64,000 nt of DNA, taken from positions 35,308,596 to 35,372,595 of the forward strand of contig OX638130.1 in the NCBI GenBank assembly GCA_951804985.1, in the 5' to 3' direction. The notes below the pieces were generated by a model. It searched no databases, was not told the origin of the DNA, and saw nothing but the letters and a program-made list of their open reading frames with translations. This stretch comes from Dryomyza anilis (lineage: Eukaryota > Arthropoda > Insecta > Diptera > Dryomyzidae). The position numbers and the translations under genes were made by a program. Position 1 is the stretch's first letter, and the number at the start of each line of letters is the position of its first letter. Of the stretch, positions 34,070-45,189 are shown piece by piece.

Positions 34070-34345
34070 TTAAATTGCTAGCCATAATAAAAACGTCGAT
34101 TCAATATCTTTTCCATCTATACTATCATCGAAGGCCACCTCATTGAGGCGTGGTGATATGTAAGAACGTTGAAGCTGTTGATCCTGCCTCTGTTTTGCCA
34201 ATATCGTCTCCGCCTCGTTCTTTATAAACTTGATAAGTTCAGGTTCGTTTATTGGCACTCGCTGCTGGTTTCTTAACATTTGACACAAATTGTAGAAATC
34301 ATGAAAAGATTCCTGTGGCAGCGAAAAATCTCAGAGAAAAGGTTT
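34070..34345 (-). pseudogene. Retrotransposon Gag fragment
   Basis: The frame reads SLPQESFHDFYNLCQMLRN, then VPINEPELIKFIKNEAETIL, a pattern (Q-x-GES-like, a tyrosine helix, then EL-x-x-x-I) seen in the capsid region of gypsy Gag proteins. It ends with an acidic tail. The upstream boundary is a stop. Nearest partner is the protease fragment at 33143-33370, in the expected Gag-then-protease order on the - strand. Confidence 0.45.
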
Positions 34346-34698
34346 TACATATGAAAAATTACTGCAATAAAAATCTCACAATAAAGCATCCAAAGTTAAT
34401 AATATTTTTTTTGTTTAATTTCTCATTATTTAAACATTAAAAATTATATTAAAAGGTCTTAACTTTAATTAATCAAAGAAAACGTTCTTAAATATCGATT
34501 ATTTATATACATTAATTATAGATTATAGCGATAAAATACAATGGTAATGCATTATATGGCTAATTCTAGCAGTATAAAACAAAAAATCGAAATAGTTATG
34601 CTCCTACCTTTTCAAATTGTACTCTAGAGACTTTTTTTAGAAAACCGATTGGAAAAAAAAAATGTCCAGCCATCCAAAGCTGATATTGGTATCACCAT

Positions 34699-35386
34699 CC
34701 CGAGTGGATATTTAGTTCAGGATGCGATCATTGTCTGATCAGGCAGCCTGAATCAGGCAATGATCAGGAGTTCCCATCAGTGCCTGATTCAAAACGTGAC
34801 GCTATTCGAAGTTGCTTTCCTGGTCACGATGCCTGATGAGGCTTCCTGATCGCATTCTTTATCCTAGTCTTATATAATTCGATGTATATATACAATTTTC
34901 TGAAACTACTTACAAACAAAAAATAGTTTTGTGAACAAAGTTATCTTACTAACTTTTTCAATGACAAAAAGTCAAAGTTTTGAGTCAAAATGAGATATGT
35001 TAAATTTTTAAAAATTTTGAGAATTTGAAATTCTTTTGCATTTGAGTTTAACATTTATTTATTAGAATATTATATTTTATCAGAATAATTTTATTACCCA
35101 ATTTATTATAAACGATTTTTAATAACATCTCGAATATATTATGTGAATACGATATCCAATCAGTATTTTTTCATTAGTGTCACAGCAGGTTTCATTATGT
35201 ATGCTTTAGATCAGGATTTTTTTTATGAAGGATGGATCAGGTTGACTTACGTGGATTTGAAATTAGGATTACTCTAGAGGACCCTGATCAGGAACATTTG
35301 AGGTGGCCTTTGGTTGGGATGCCTTATCGTATTCTGATCAGGGACGGATGCGAAATAAGGCTAACCTTAACCAATTTCCACTCGGG
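34699..35386. mobile_element. CCCGAGTGG-ended element, copy 1
   Basis: The ends are CCGAGTGG and CCACTCGGG inverted. The 5' part has GTTCAGGATGCGATCATTGT and several TGATCAGG words; the 3' part has TGATCAGGGACGGATGCGAA and AACCTTAACCAATT. The interior is AT-rich and non-coding. It matches copy 2 directly downstream over its whole length. Confidence 0.65.
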
Positions 35387-35395
35387 ATATACATC

Positions 35396-36169
35396 TACCT
35401 GAGTGGAAAGTTCAGGATGCGATCATTGTCTGATCGGCAGCCAGATTTCAAGTCAGGCAATGATCAGGGATTTTGATCAGTTCCTGATTCAAAACGTGAC
35501 GCTATTCGAAGTTGCTATCCGGATCAAGTTGCCTGATCAGTCTTCCTGATCTTAGCCTTATATAATTCGATGTATATTTAAATTCTTCGAATACTGATTT
35601 TACCAAATTTGTGACATTTCAACCAAACAATTGTTTTGTGAACAAAGGTATCTCAATAACTTTTGCAATAACATAAGGTCACCGTTTTGAGATATTTCAA
35701 ATTATTTAAAAATGTTGAGAATTTTTATATCTCCTGCATTTGAGTTTAACATTTATTTATTATGCTTGGTTTTCACTGTTAAATTTATTGTTTTTCGACA
35801 TGGCAAAGATTAAAAAAAAATGCCAACATGTTGGCATAGTGAAAACCAGGCATTGGAATATTTTATTGGAATAATTTTGCAACCCTAATTTATTACAAAA
35901 GGTTTTTAATAAAATATCGATCATATTATATTAATACGATATCCAATAAAGTTTTTTTCATAAGTGTTACATCAGTTTTCCTCAAGTAGACTTTATATCA
36001 GTATTTTTATGAAGGTTGGATCAGGTTGCCTTACGTGAATCTGAAATTTGGATTACCATAGTCGACCCTGATCAGTATAATTTCAGGTGGCCTTTGGTAG
36101 GGTTGCCTTAACACATTCTGATCAGGGACGGATGCGAAATAAGGTTAACCTTAACCAATTACCACTCGG
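35396..36169. mobile_element. CCCGAGTGG-ended element, copy 2
   Basis: Head-to-tail with copy 1, separated by about ten bases. It starts CTGAGTGGAAAGTTCAGGATG and ends ACCACTCGGG. It has the same TGATCAGG-rich ends and the block AAAACGTGACGCTATTCGAA. A local addition at 35760-35870 contains a short inverted repeat (TGCCAACATGTTGGCA). Confidence 0.65.
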
Positions 36170-37268
36170 GTATATTTAATATCCATATATTGGTATGTTT
36201 TTTTTTGAAACATAACGGAAGAACATAAAAAAAGGCTTAAGGTCAATGAATTATTTAACTCAGACATTGTTCGATAACAATGTCTTCATCAATCAAAAGT
36301 AAAATATCAATGATGGGTGATTTTTCTACCAGATGGACGCGATTTTTATTGTTGAAATTTATGTAATCAAGCGTCCAATCGCAAAGAACTAGATTTAATT
36401 TTCGCACCAAAAAAAAAATCGCTACGTTTTCAAACCAAATCACCGAGCCGTACCGAATTAGTATAGCCTATAATTTTGTTTTAGGGCGCGTGCTAAAAAA
36501 TGTATTGTATGTGCAACTTTACCAATTTCACTGTTGCTCGCACTGAATTCTTATTTTCACAAATTGTAACAGTGGCAGTTTTATTATTATTAAAATAAAA
36601 GGGAAAAAACATGTTGCGATTTTTTTGACACTTTTTCACAATTTTTGACAATTCTCAACGCAGCTACCTACCAAATGGAGAGCATGGTCGCGCTTACCCC
36701 AATTTTTTTAGTTTTAGAGTTATCGTCGTGCGTACGATAATTTTTCTTTGCTGTCCTTGAAGCAGCTGTTAACACATGAAAAGACGCTGTTCGAAGTCTC
36801 TTGGTTTCAACTTCCTAATGATTTTAAACGTTTCGAAACTGTTGTGTGATCAACTCCTTATAATTCTGCAAATTCAGTTCTATTCTTCAGTCCTAGTCTT
36901 CGTTTACGAACATTTTAGGAGCTTCATAACGTTCCTTATCTTCAGTATCAAAATAATTGTTTTTAAGCGTTTTAAATCAGTAAAAATTCTCAGCAAATAT
37001 ATTTTTTTTTACCACGAAATTCGAAATGTTTAACACTATGTAAAAAGCTGTTTACACTTCGGCGGAATGACGTAAACGGAATTTAACATTTTTCTAATCT
37101 TTGTTAATAGATGGGTTACCATCTTAAACTACACACACGTAGCTCTGGTAACATCACCTTTTGGAAAACTGCGAGAACTTATTCAAGCACCCAATATATT
37201 TAAAATATTTTTATATTTTTTTAGCTTTTATTATTATTAATCTTTTGTATATTGTTTTATATTTCAAG
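36170..37268. other. Intron DNA upstream of GPCR exon 2, no gene recognised
   Basis: 36430-36780 is less AT-rich than its surroundings and a - strand frame of 62 residues (36255-36443) crosses it, but I recognise no domain. The last 60 bases are T-rich and lead to the exon 2 acceptor at 37267-37268. Confidence 0.4.
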
Positions 37269-37414
37269 GAAATTTAATTACCATACTTGCACTTTTAAAA
37301 TGCCCGAAAATGAGGGGGCATGCTACTACATTATTTGTGCTATCCCTAAGTGTGTCTGATTTACTTTTTTGTTCCTTCAGTATGCCAATGACGGCTGTTA
37401 GATTTTTTAAAGAA
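37269..37414 (+). CDS. Tre1/moody-type GPCR, second coding exon (TM1 end to TM2)
   Basis: The exon is 146 nt: two bases completing the Gly codon of exon 1, then 48 codons beginning NLITILALLKCPKMRGHATT and TM2 LFVLSLSVSDLLFCSFSMPM. The TM1 Asn (GN) and the TM2 Asp (in SVSDLLF) are the two most conserved residues of those helices in rhodopsin-like receptors, and the K-x-R-xx-AT intracellular loop is typical of the Tre1/moody group. The exon ends RFFKE at donor GTAAGC (37415). The reading frame is open throughout and unusually GC-balanced compared with flanking TE debris. In flies this family controls germ-cell migration (Tre1) and the blood-brain barrier (moody); which paralogue this is cannot be settled here. 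Confidence 0.88.
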
Positions 37415-37478
37415 GTAAGCTAAATTTGAAAGATTCATCTATAAATTATATTTTAATAACATACAAATTTGATTACAG
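37415..37478 (+). other. GPCR intron 2, 64 bp
   Basis: Donor GTAAGC to acceptor GATTACAG, phase 0. A 64-bp intron is typical for flies and contrasts with the roughly 25-kb first intron. Confidence 0.85.
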
Positions 37479-37579
37479 GAATGGACTTTTGGCGATACTC
37501 TCTGCAAAATTTTCCCAGTAATTTTTTATGGTAACGTAGCAGTTTCCCTTCTTAGTATGGTTGGAATTACACTAAACAG
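37479..37579 (+). CDS. Tre1/moody-type GPCR, third coding exon (TM3)
   Basis: The exon gives 33 codons plus AG. It reads EWTFGDTLCKIFPVIFYGN and then VAVSLLSMVGITLN-R. It holds the extracellular-loop-1 Trp, the TM3 Cys that forms the conserved disulfide, and the start of the N-R-Y motif that replaces D-R-Y in Tre1/moody receptors. The final AG needs one more base for Arg, so the intron is phase 2; donor GTAACT is at 37580. The next exon should start with a Tyr codon, but no such sequence with an acceptor was seen downstream to 64000. Confidence 0.87.
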
Positions 37580-37733
37580 GTAACTATACAATTTATGCTA
37601 TATCGGCCATTCCACATTTTCAACAAAAAATAACTATGAGCTCTGATTCTACAGACATGTTTTGTGCCAACAAATCTTTTACAGGTTTTTTTTTTTTTAT
37701 TAAAATATTATTTTTTCTGATAGTTCTACCCAT

Positions 37734-38518
37734 TAGGGCGGATCGAAACCAAACTTTTATTTTTATTTCAAAATGTAATAGGGCTTAAAAGTTGTATTGT
37801 GCTGCCAGAGATTACCACAAAAAATTTGAGTCAAAAAAAGAATGTGCAGTGTTCGCGCATTTCCGATAAAGTTAACAAAACACTTTAAATCCATATTTTT
37901 ATTTTTTACAATTTACAGAAACTTTTTTTGGATCGTAAAAGACTCAAAAAATTAGAGATTGTATCTATTAATGTCCTCCTAAAATTTATCAATTTTGAAT
38001 AAAATTTTATACTCGCGCATCGTCCTTGAAGTTGAAAAAGTACAAAAAATCGACATTTTCTTTGGTTAAACCGTTCTGAAATCGTCATGGGTGGGTTTTT
38101 TGAAATGTAATTTTTTTTATATTTGTTATACGCGATAGAAATTGACCGTTAATAAATCTGGATTCAGAAGACCTAAGAATATCTATAAAAAATTGCATGT
38201 AAAAACAACCACCCATGCTGATTTTAGAACGGTTTAACCAAAGAAAATTTCGATTTTTTTGTACTTTTTCAACTTCAAGGACGATGTACGAGTATAAGAT
38301 TTTATTCAATTTTATTTTTTGAGTTTATTACGATCCAAAAATAAGTAGAAGCTAAAAAAATAAAAATAAGGATTTGAAGTGTTTCTTTAACTTCATCTGC
38401 AATGCGCAAACACAGGTCATTATTTTTTTTTACTAACATTTTTTGTGGTAATCTTTGGCAGCACAATAAAACTTATAAGCCCTATTACAACTTTGAGAAA
38501 CAACTTCGATCCGCCCTA
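37734..38518. mobile_element. 785-bp hAT-like foldback element
   Basis: It starts TAGGGCGGATCGAA and ends with the inverse, with inverted arms of roughly 350 bp meeting near 38120. Identical 8-bp repeats CTACCCAT flank it (37726-37733, 38519-38526). The TAGGG tip and 8-bp duplication suit the hAT superfamily. The short frames on both strands are symmetric shadows of the arms; no transposase. It sits about 150 bp after GPCR exon 3. Confidence 0.85.
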
Positions 38519-38526
38519 CTACCCAT

Positions 38527-39338
38527 TTTGCATTTGGTTAAACTACTGTAGCACGCACGTGAACTAACGAAAAGTTCAATATTATTCCCATTTGAAAGAG
38601 CATACAGTGATCTTTCTAATGGTTACTCTTTTTTAAAACATCTAATACAAACATAATATGAAATGATGGTCCGAAAGTAATAAAACCGATTTTGATGGTT
38701 AGCACATAATTTTTTTTTACACCATCACAAAACTGCGCCAATAATCCACCAACACTGAAAAAGAGTGGGACTTCAACGCTTTATATATTTAATATATTGT
38801 ATCATTTTAATATTAAAAATATTATTACGTTAAAAAAATTACCAATTGTATTGTTTTTATGGTATTTTCAGTAAACAAGCTTATACGGAATTTTAATATG
38901 TTCAATACTAAACATATTGTTGACGTACTACAGTAATTAACTGAATGCAAAATGTTGAATTTCAACGAAATTTTTTAATTTATTAAGGGGAAAACTACCA
39001 ACATTTTTTTTTTTTATAAAACATAAAAGCACGTGTCAAATATTTTTGGACATAGAACATGAGTGCAAAGTTACAACTAAATCTAAAATAGTAAATCTGA
39101 AAAGGTTTGATGTGGAATGGCCGATATATGAATGTATTTACATGTGAATATTTTAATAATAATACTAATTAAATAAACACATTTCTGTGATTGCATTGTA
39201 TTAGTATTGCGTGTGTAGTCTTTAAATTTCATGTGTCGATTGTTTGTAGCTATTGTATATATTGATTCTAATACAAACACTCATCATAATATATGAGACG
39301 CATTATAGTGTAACATAATTTTAGTAAATAAAAGTAAA
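38527..39338. other. AT-rich DNA, nothing recognised
   Basis: No gene found. It ends at the truncated LTR of the - strand gypsy element. Confidence 0.4.
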
Positions 39339-39408
39339 AGAAGTAAATTTGAATATAACAATAAAACATTTGTGGGATCAAATTTGACTACAAACTTGCG
39401 TCCTTACA
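39339..39408 (-). repeat. 3' LTR remnant of gypsy copy 3
   Basis: Only about 70 bp matches the tip of the LTR at 43060-43129 (CAAATTTG.CTACAAA, TAAAACATTTGTGGGA on the plus strand). The rest of the LTR is not found further left, so it was lost. Confidence 0.75.
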
Positions 39409-39753
39409 TCGTCCCCTTACTTCGGTTAACAAAAGCGAGCTCGATGTGTTCCTTCGGCGACATCTCCATCTGTTACGTTTACGTGATGTGCCACTCTCTC
39501 GCCAATAAATTCTGCTACAATACGCATTTATCTTATTATCGGCACTTACGGTACTCTCGTCGTGTTGTACGTTTGGTGTTGTTCGCGCGTCCTCCTCTAT
39601 CGTTGGCTACAGCTTTTTTATATGTGCCGTCTTTATTTTCCTACTGCCGTCATGCCTTAGCTGCACGATTACTGGTGATACGAAATTTGTGACCCTGTAC
39701 GGTCCGTCGTATTTTGCCGCTTGTTTTGCTGCAAAATTATACACTGCCTTTGA

Positions 39754-40390
39754 CTAATTGTGCTGATTGGTGAGCACCTGTTGTCCAATTTTTGGTGACC
39801 ATGGTCGACGATTCAGATTATAATATCTGGCCTGATAATGTGTCGCTCGCTGCGTATTTCTTCGCACAATCGTGAATACATTGCGCAGGCGCTTAGCTCT
39901 CACGTCGCATGTCTCTTGCTCATGGTCTGTGCCTAGTGTGCACTCATAATATTGTTCTTTTGGCAAGCGTGGCTCGCGCCCTTGGATAAGGTAAGCCAGA
40001 CTGTAACCTGTTGTTTCAGAGACGCTCGTGTTATCTGCTAGCGACAATTCTGGCAGCAGCTCGTCCCACAAACGTTTGATTTTCGTCGGCAAATTACGCG
40101 ATCATCGATTTCACTGTTCTGTTGGCCCTCTCGGTTGGATTCTTCTGCAGCGTATACAGTGCCTGGTGTTTCACGCCCATGTCGCACAAAAATTTTCGAA
40201 ACTCTCGACTCGTAAACTGCGCACTATGATCGGTAATCATAACCTCGAACCTGGTCAAAATACGCTCTCTGAAAGAACGCCTTGATGAGCGTGTGCCTTT
40301 GCGTAGCAGCACCATCTCCTTTCATTTTGAAAATATGTCAAACATGACAAGCATCGTGGTAGTTCCATGTTTCGGTGTTATTTTTTACTA
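39754..40390 (-). pseudogene. Integrase of gypsy copy 3
   Basis: The integrase would insert the element cDNA. Reading on the - strand gives TTTMLVMFDIFSK (first catalytic Asp), ERILTRFEVMITDHSAQFTS (second Asp), then NPTERANRTVKSM (catalytic Glu), so the DDE triad is visible. After a frameshift near 40093 the C-terminal domain continues (39754-40092: LWDELLPELSLADNTSVSET, PWSPKIGQQVL). A stop and a small deletion near 40210-40320 break the core. The frame ends about 330 bp before the polypurine tract. Confidence 0.82.
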
Positions 40391-40575
40391 GCAAGATCGG
40401 TGCGCTGTGTTGACTGTGCGACGGCCCTATACATCGTTTGTTTATCAATTCATCAACTTCTGCGTTGATTATCGCCTGCATCGCTGGATTCTTCTGGTAG
40501 TACCATTGTTTGATAGGTCTGTCGTCCCGCATTACAATTTTGTGCACTGCTATGTTAGTGACCCTTTTAAAGTCT
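40391..40575 (-). pseudogene. Reverse transcriptase N-terminal remnant of gypsy copy 3
   Basis: The - strand frame reads YYQKNPAMQAIINAEVDELI, then CIGPSHSQHSAPILLVKN. This is the entry motif of Ty3/gypsy reverse transcriptase (PI..RYY..NP..QA.I...V...L..G.I.PS.SP..SPI). It is fused directly to the integrase Asp motif at about 40375, showing an internal deletion of the palm and RNase H. Confidence 0.8.
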
Positions 40576-41067
40576 TCAAAACGCCATCAGTTCTTTCTGC
40601 AAAAATTCTTGAATATATTGTTCTCTATCCTCACTCTGCGTGTTCCTGCAGAAGTGTATATCGCTTTGTGCCCCTGGTTGCGTGCTTGTGTCTGCGTCTG
40701 TCTGCGCTCTCGCGACTACTCCTGTGAGTGAGCCTATAATTGCTCCTGCGTGTGCTATGAAGTGTGAGCACATAGTGGCCGCGCCAGTATGTGCTCCTAT
40801 ATGTGAGCCTATGACTGCTCCTTCTTGTGAGCCAATGTGCGCCTGCGCACTAATGTGAGAGCAGGTGGACGCGCCGGTATGTGCTCATATATGTGAGCCT
40901 ATGACTGCGCCTACCTGCGTGCTTGTATGGGGCTGTGTTTGCGCTATGACTGCGCTGATGTGCGTCGTGTGTGCCTTTGCAATGGAGCATGTGCATAGCA
41001 CTTCTTCTGCTCTCGCTGGTTGGATCTGCACGGAGTGATTTCTGAATTGCAGCTCAAATCCGAACAT
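40576..41067 (-). pseudogene. Spacer of gypsy copy 3 Pol with coding tandem repeats
   Basis: Between protease and reverse transcriptase, the - strand frame contains repeated GAVIGSHIGAHTGA-like units (DNA repeats at about 40700-40925 with TGTGAGCCTATGACTGCTCC on the plus strand). A stop at about 40880 interrupts it. The block before it (FGFELQFRNHSVQIQP) is the end of the protease. I know no function for the repeat. Confidence 0.6.
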
Positions 41068-41400
41068 GGCTAGTAAGCCCGTCCCATGCGTTTCTCCACA
41101 CCAAAGTGTTATTACGCAGCACTTCTCACCTAGCCTCGCCTCTATTTCAAGTTCTTCATCGACACCTGTACCATGCGTCTCCTCGCGTTGTCCATCCTGG
41201 TTGCAAATTGCGAGCTCACGAAACTTCGTGTCTCGCCGGTGTCTACGATCGCTTAGGTTTCTTCGCCGCCCAAGAATACTGTGGCGAATATGTGACCGGT
41301 ACTTATTGACAAACGATTTATTGTTGTCGTCCGTGGTTCCTCGGTCCGCCCGTCATCCCTTGCATCTGACGGGTACCGTTTTCGCCGCGTAGTACTTCGT
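41040..41400 (-). pseudogene. Aspartic protease of gypsy copy 3
   Basis: The - strand reading near 41200-41270 gives AIVDTGETRSFVSSQFATRM, a retroviral-type protease active site (DTG) with Glu where Ala or Ser is usual. Another frame (41040-41180) gives ELEIEARLGEKCCVITLWCG and LLAMFGFELQF, the C-terminal part equivalent to the GMDFL motif. At least one frameshift lies between. Position upstream of reverse transcriptase fits Pol order. Confidence 0.7.
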
Positions 41401-41585
41401 AATTCTTTTCCATCTCCGCCAAGGATAAGGATATGAAGCCTGAGACAGTAGCGCGACCAGAAGAGTTGGAAACGCTGCAGGCAAGAACCAGATCACTGAA
41501 CCAGGAATGTCACCATTGACAGCGGTCGTAGGGAACCACCAGTTACGTGTTTACAACATCAGCCGCAGCCGCATCGAGCCAGCGT

Positions 41586-42135
<550 letters not shown>

Positions 42136-42153
42136 GTCCCGGCTCGGGCGCCA
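42136..42153 (-). promoter_or_regulatory. Primer-binding site of gypsy copy 3
   Basis: The - strand sequence TGGCGCCCGAGCCGGGAC follows the LTR end (...CCATTACA) by two bases. TGG plus a GC-rich 18-mer complementary to a tRNA 3' end is the classical start site of minus-strand DNA synthesis. The tRNA identity was not determined. Confidence 0.85.
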
Positions 42154-42155
42154 TC

Positions 42156-43129
42156 TGTAATGGATCTCTGGCTGGTGTATATTCGCCGGTGTCCAGGGGA
42201 CAGAAAATTTATATTTCCAGGGAAGAAAAGAAGTTTTGCTATTTAAAATTCAATATTAGTTTATTATTATTCCAGTTTGAGAATTTAAGGACCTCAAATA
42301 TTTATTTTTATTCTTAATTTATGAGTTTAGGGTCTTCCAAATATACACTTAGTATACCTTAATTTGGGACTTTAAGTTCCTACAAATATATACTTAATAA
42401 TATCCTTCATTTGGGAATTTAAGGTCCTCCAAATATAAAGTTTTTAATATCCTTAGTTTGGGAATTTAAGGTCCTCCAAATAAACTTCAATTTTGTTTTG
42501 GGAACTGCAAGTCCGCCAAGCTAAATTGCTACCAGTCCGGTTTTCTTGTCGGAAATGAACTACCTTCTACTAAAAATATCACCTCCTTATATACAACATA
42601 TTTTGTGCTTCAGTGTATTTTCGGTGACTGCGTCTCCTTTATACATCCTTTTTTTTTTTTTTGGAATATCTATTAAGATCCACAGCACTCAGACAGACTA
42701 TATCCATTGTACTGTGAAATCTATTCCCTACAATTTTGTGGTTAATATCACCACGAGCGCCCAGGGATTCGAACCCGAGACCTTCAGAATGCAAGTCCAG
42801 CGCGCTACCTCTGGACTGCTGAGGCCGGCTATACATCATAAGTGGATGTCGGTAATATTTGGGGGGCGAGTTATCGCGTTATCACTTGCCTACGTGCATT
42901 TGTCTTTGCCTTTTGTGGCGCAAAAGATCGACATTCTTGCGCTTTTGTATTGCCGTATTATTGTTGTAGGCATTTTGGCATTGTTGTTGCCGTGTTATTT
43001 TGTGTGCTTTGCTCAGCCACTATTTAGGCATTGTTACATCGGCATCAAATATTTTAAATATTGAAAAATTTTAATATAACAGTAAAACATTTGTGGGACC
43101 AAATTTGACTACAAATTTGCATCCTCACA
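42156..43129 (-). repeat. 5' LTR of gypsy copy 3 (with SINE insertion)
   Basis: Begins TGTGAGGATGC on the - strand at 43129 and ends ACA at 42156, next to the primer-binding site. It is 974 bp including a 190-bp SINE insertion. The plus-strand 42285-42485 holds about four tandem units of about 60 bp with TTTGGGAATTTAAGGTCCTC. Confidence 0.75.
42648..42829 (-). mobile_element. tRNA-derived SINE family S2
   Basis: On the - strand the head GGCCTCAGCAGTCCAGAGGT and a perfect B box GGTTCGAATCC are followed by a unique body and an A-rich tail (about 14 A). Flanked by 8-bp TATACATC duplications (42640-42647, 42830-42837). It is unrelated in sequence to S1. It inserted into the gypsy LTR. Confidence 0.85.
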
Positions 43130-43251
43130 GAATAATTAAATGACATATTTTCAGTACGGAATGTACGATTTGTTTCGCTCTTTGCTTAAGCTATCTAAAG
43201 TTATCGAAACTTGACGAAACTTATTCATATTATGTGTTCGCACAGTTCTAT

Positions 43252-44085
43252 GTGCGCCCCAACGCTCTTAAATCGGGTGAAATTCAGTATTTTCGGAACC
43301 ACTCAACCGATTTTAAAAATTTTAAAAGTGTTGTACAGAGAGAAAACTTAAGTTTTAAAATTGGAGTTTATATCTTAAATGGTTATGGAGATAAAAATCA
43401 GTAAAGTTGAGATTTTTTTATAAACAATTTTTCAAAAATTGAAAAAATTCAAAAAATGTCCGATTTTTAAAACTCTTTTGTTTATGAAAAGCTTACATTG
43501 AGTTCTAAAGAAAATGTGCTTTCATAAGAAAATATCTTGTTTAGTTTTAAAGCGATAGACTTGAACATGTTTTTTTTGTCCATTATTGAGGACTTTAATT
43601 TACATATTTATACTTGGTTTGTACATTTTATCATAAAATCAAAATATTACAATTAATACATTAATCATAAACCGTTTTTAAATATTACACGTGATTTAGT
43701 AATAGTTTAAATATAGTTTAGTAAAGTCGACAGTTCAGTAAAGTCGAAACATTTTTTTCTTTTCCATTTTTATAAGTTTTTTTAGGATATTGGACTTATA
43801 CGCAAAGCTCTGTAATAATTTTTTTCTTCAGTAACATGTACTTTGGTATATTTTTTGATAGATAACATTACTTAGAATCTTTTAAAAGATAAAATTTATC
43901 CAAAATTTATTTAAACAATCTGGCAACACTCGTCAAACTGAAAGTTTTTCAATTATTTTTTTTACTTTGACTCCCTGCAGTTTTCAAAGTCCAAAGTAAA
44001 AATTTAAGTAAGCAATTTTAAGAACGAATTATTTCTTCGTATTTTTGACCTTACCTTATTTTTTGCCCGGCGAAGTATATGTGGA
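43252..44085 (+). repeat. R3 repeat, dispersed copy
   Basis: Starts GTGCGCCCCAACGCTCTTAA and contains TCGGGTGAAATTCAGTATTT, CGGAACCACTCAACCGATTT and TACAGAGAGA as in the 30251-31401 element. Also shares ATCTGGCAACACT and TTTTGCCCGGCGAAGTATAT. Only the left end has the inverted-repeat tip; the right end is open. No ORF with known motifs. Confidence 0.7.
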
Positions 44086-44599
44086 GGACAGCATTTTTTT
44101 CAAAAATACTAATTTTCTCAATGAGTATTTGTTTTTTTTATTTGTGGATGCAAAACACCCAGTTTGTACTGACTGGACCTTGAGCATGTTAAGGCAAAAT
44201 TTTGAGTTGATGCAGTTTTGTTTTTGGTTCTTTCTTCAATGCACATAATTCTTATTGTAGTAATTGGATAAGGAAAACTTTAGCGACTTGAAATATAGAA
44301 TCTGCAGAGAAAGATCGCTGATGAAGGGGCTTGGATGCCTCTGAAACAGCTGTACGATCTGCCACTATCATATTTAGAATATTTTTAATTAAAAAATGTT
44401 TTTTGTGTCTATTTAATTTTGTCTAATGAAGCGACGGACTGTAATAGTTACGAGTAATATACAAAAAAATCAAAATTAAAAATTATTTTTGAGCAAAACT
44501 TTTTTTTGTTCACTAATAACGATTATTTCTGATTTTAAAAATTTTGCTCAGAAATAAAATTCAAATTTCAATTTATATTTTCAAATTCAAAAATAAAAA
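44086..44599. other. AT-rich DNA, nothing recognised
   Basis: Only chance frames were seen, including a Phe-rich 67-residue frame. Confidence 0.4.
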
Positions 44600-45189
44600 T
44601 TAAAAATTAATTTTTATTTTTTTTGTTCAAGAATAACGATTATTTTTAATTTTTATTTTCTCAAAAGTAAAAATTAGGGTTCGGAGCGTTGTGCATAATT
44701 TGTTACGCAGCAAAAATGATGTTCTGACGATGAAAACGATAGACTCAAATACAAATTTGGGTCATGTTAGTGAACTTCGATGGTTTGTGGTCAGTATTAA
44801 CATTAATATGGACCAGCAATAGGTAAAACTTGAAAACAAATTTCGTTAAGAAAATAACTCTTTGTTATTGAAAGTATCACAACTAGGAAGGTCAGGAAAT
44901 CTAATGTTGCATGTTTGAAATCTATGGATGTATGCATAACACTCTAATTTTAATATACTATTAATATTAAGTTCTTTTTAAATTGAAAGTTTAGGTACCG
45001 ATGCATTCAATAACAGTCCATGTAGGAACTGCCGGACTTGACAACGTGGCCAATGCTTAGCCAAGCTTGGGCGGCCAAATCATGGTTCATAAGTCTTCGT
45101 CCAAGACTCGGCCAAGTCTGAGTAGCCAAGTTCATTAGACTTTCATCGGTGATTTATCTATACGGTATTGTATTATTATTATATGCAGG

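Larger units (their letters stand above)
12308..37268 (+). other. GPCR intron 1, about 24.96 kb, largely mobile DNA
   Basis: It runs from donor GTAAGT at 12308 to acceptor TTTCAAG at 37268 and is inferred from the exact phase-1 joining of the two flanking exons into one receptor helix. Its contents are listed separately. The first 550 bases (12308-12860) are AT-rich with a CGGTTTCGG/CGGTTCCGG-rich patch at 12425-12510 and hold no gene. Confidence 0.75.

Noticed and set aside
36255..36443. 62-residue - strand frame in GC-richer DNA near GPCR exon 2
   Set aside because: No recognisable domain and no neighbouring exon; left as unassigned intron DNA.
39372..39692. Long + strand ORFs across 39372-41392
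   Set aside because: They are antisense shadows of the - strand gypsy integrase, reverse transcriptase and protease.
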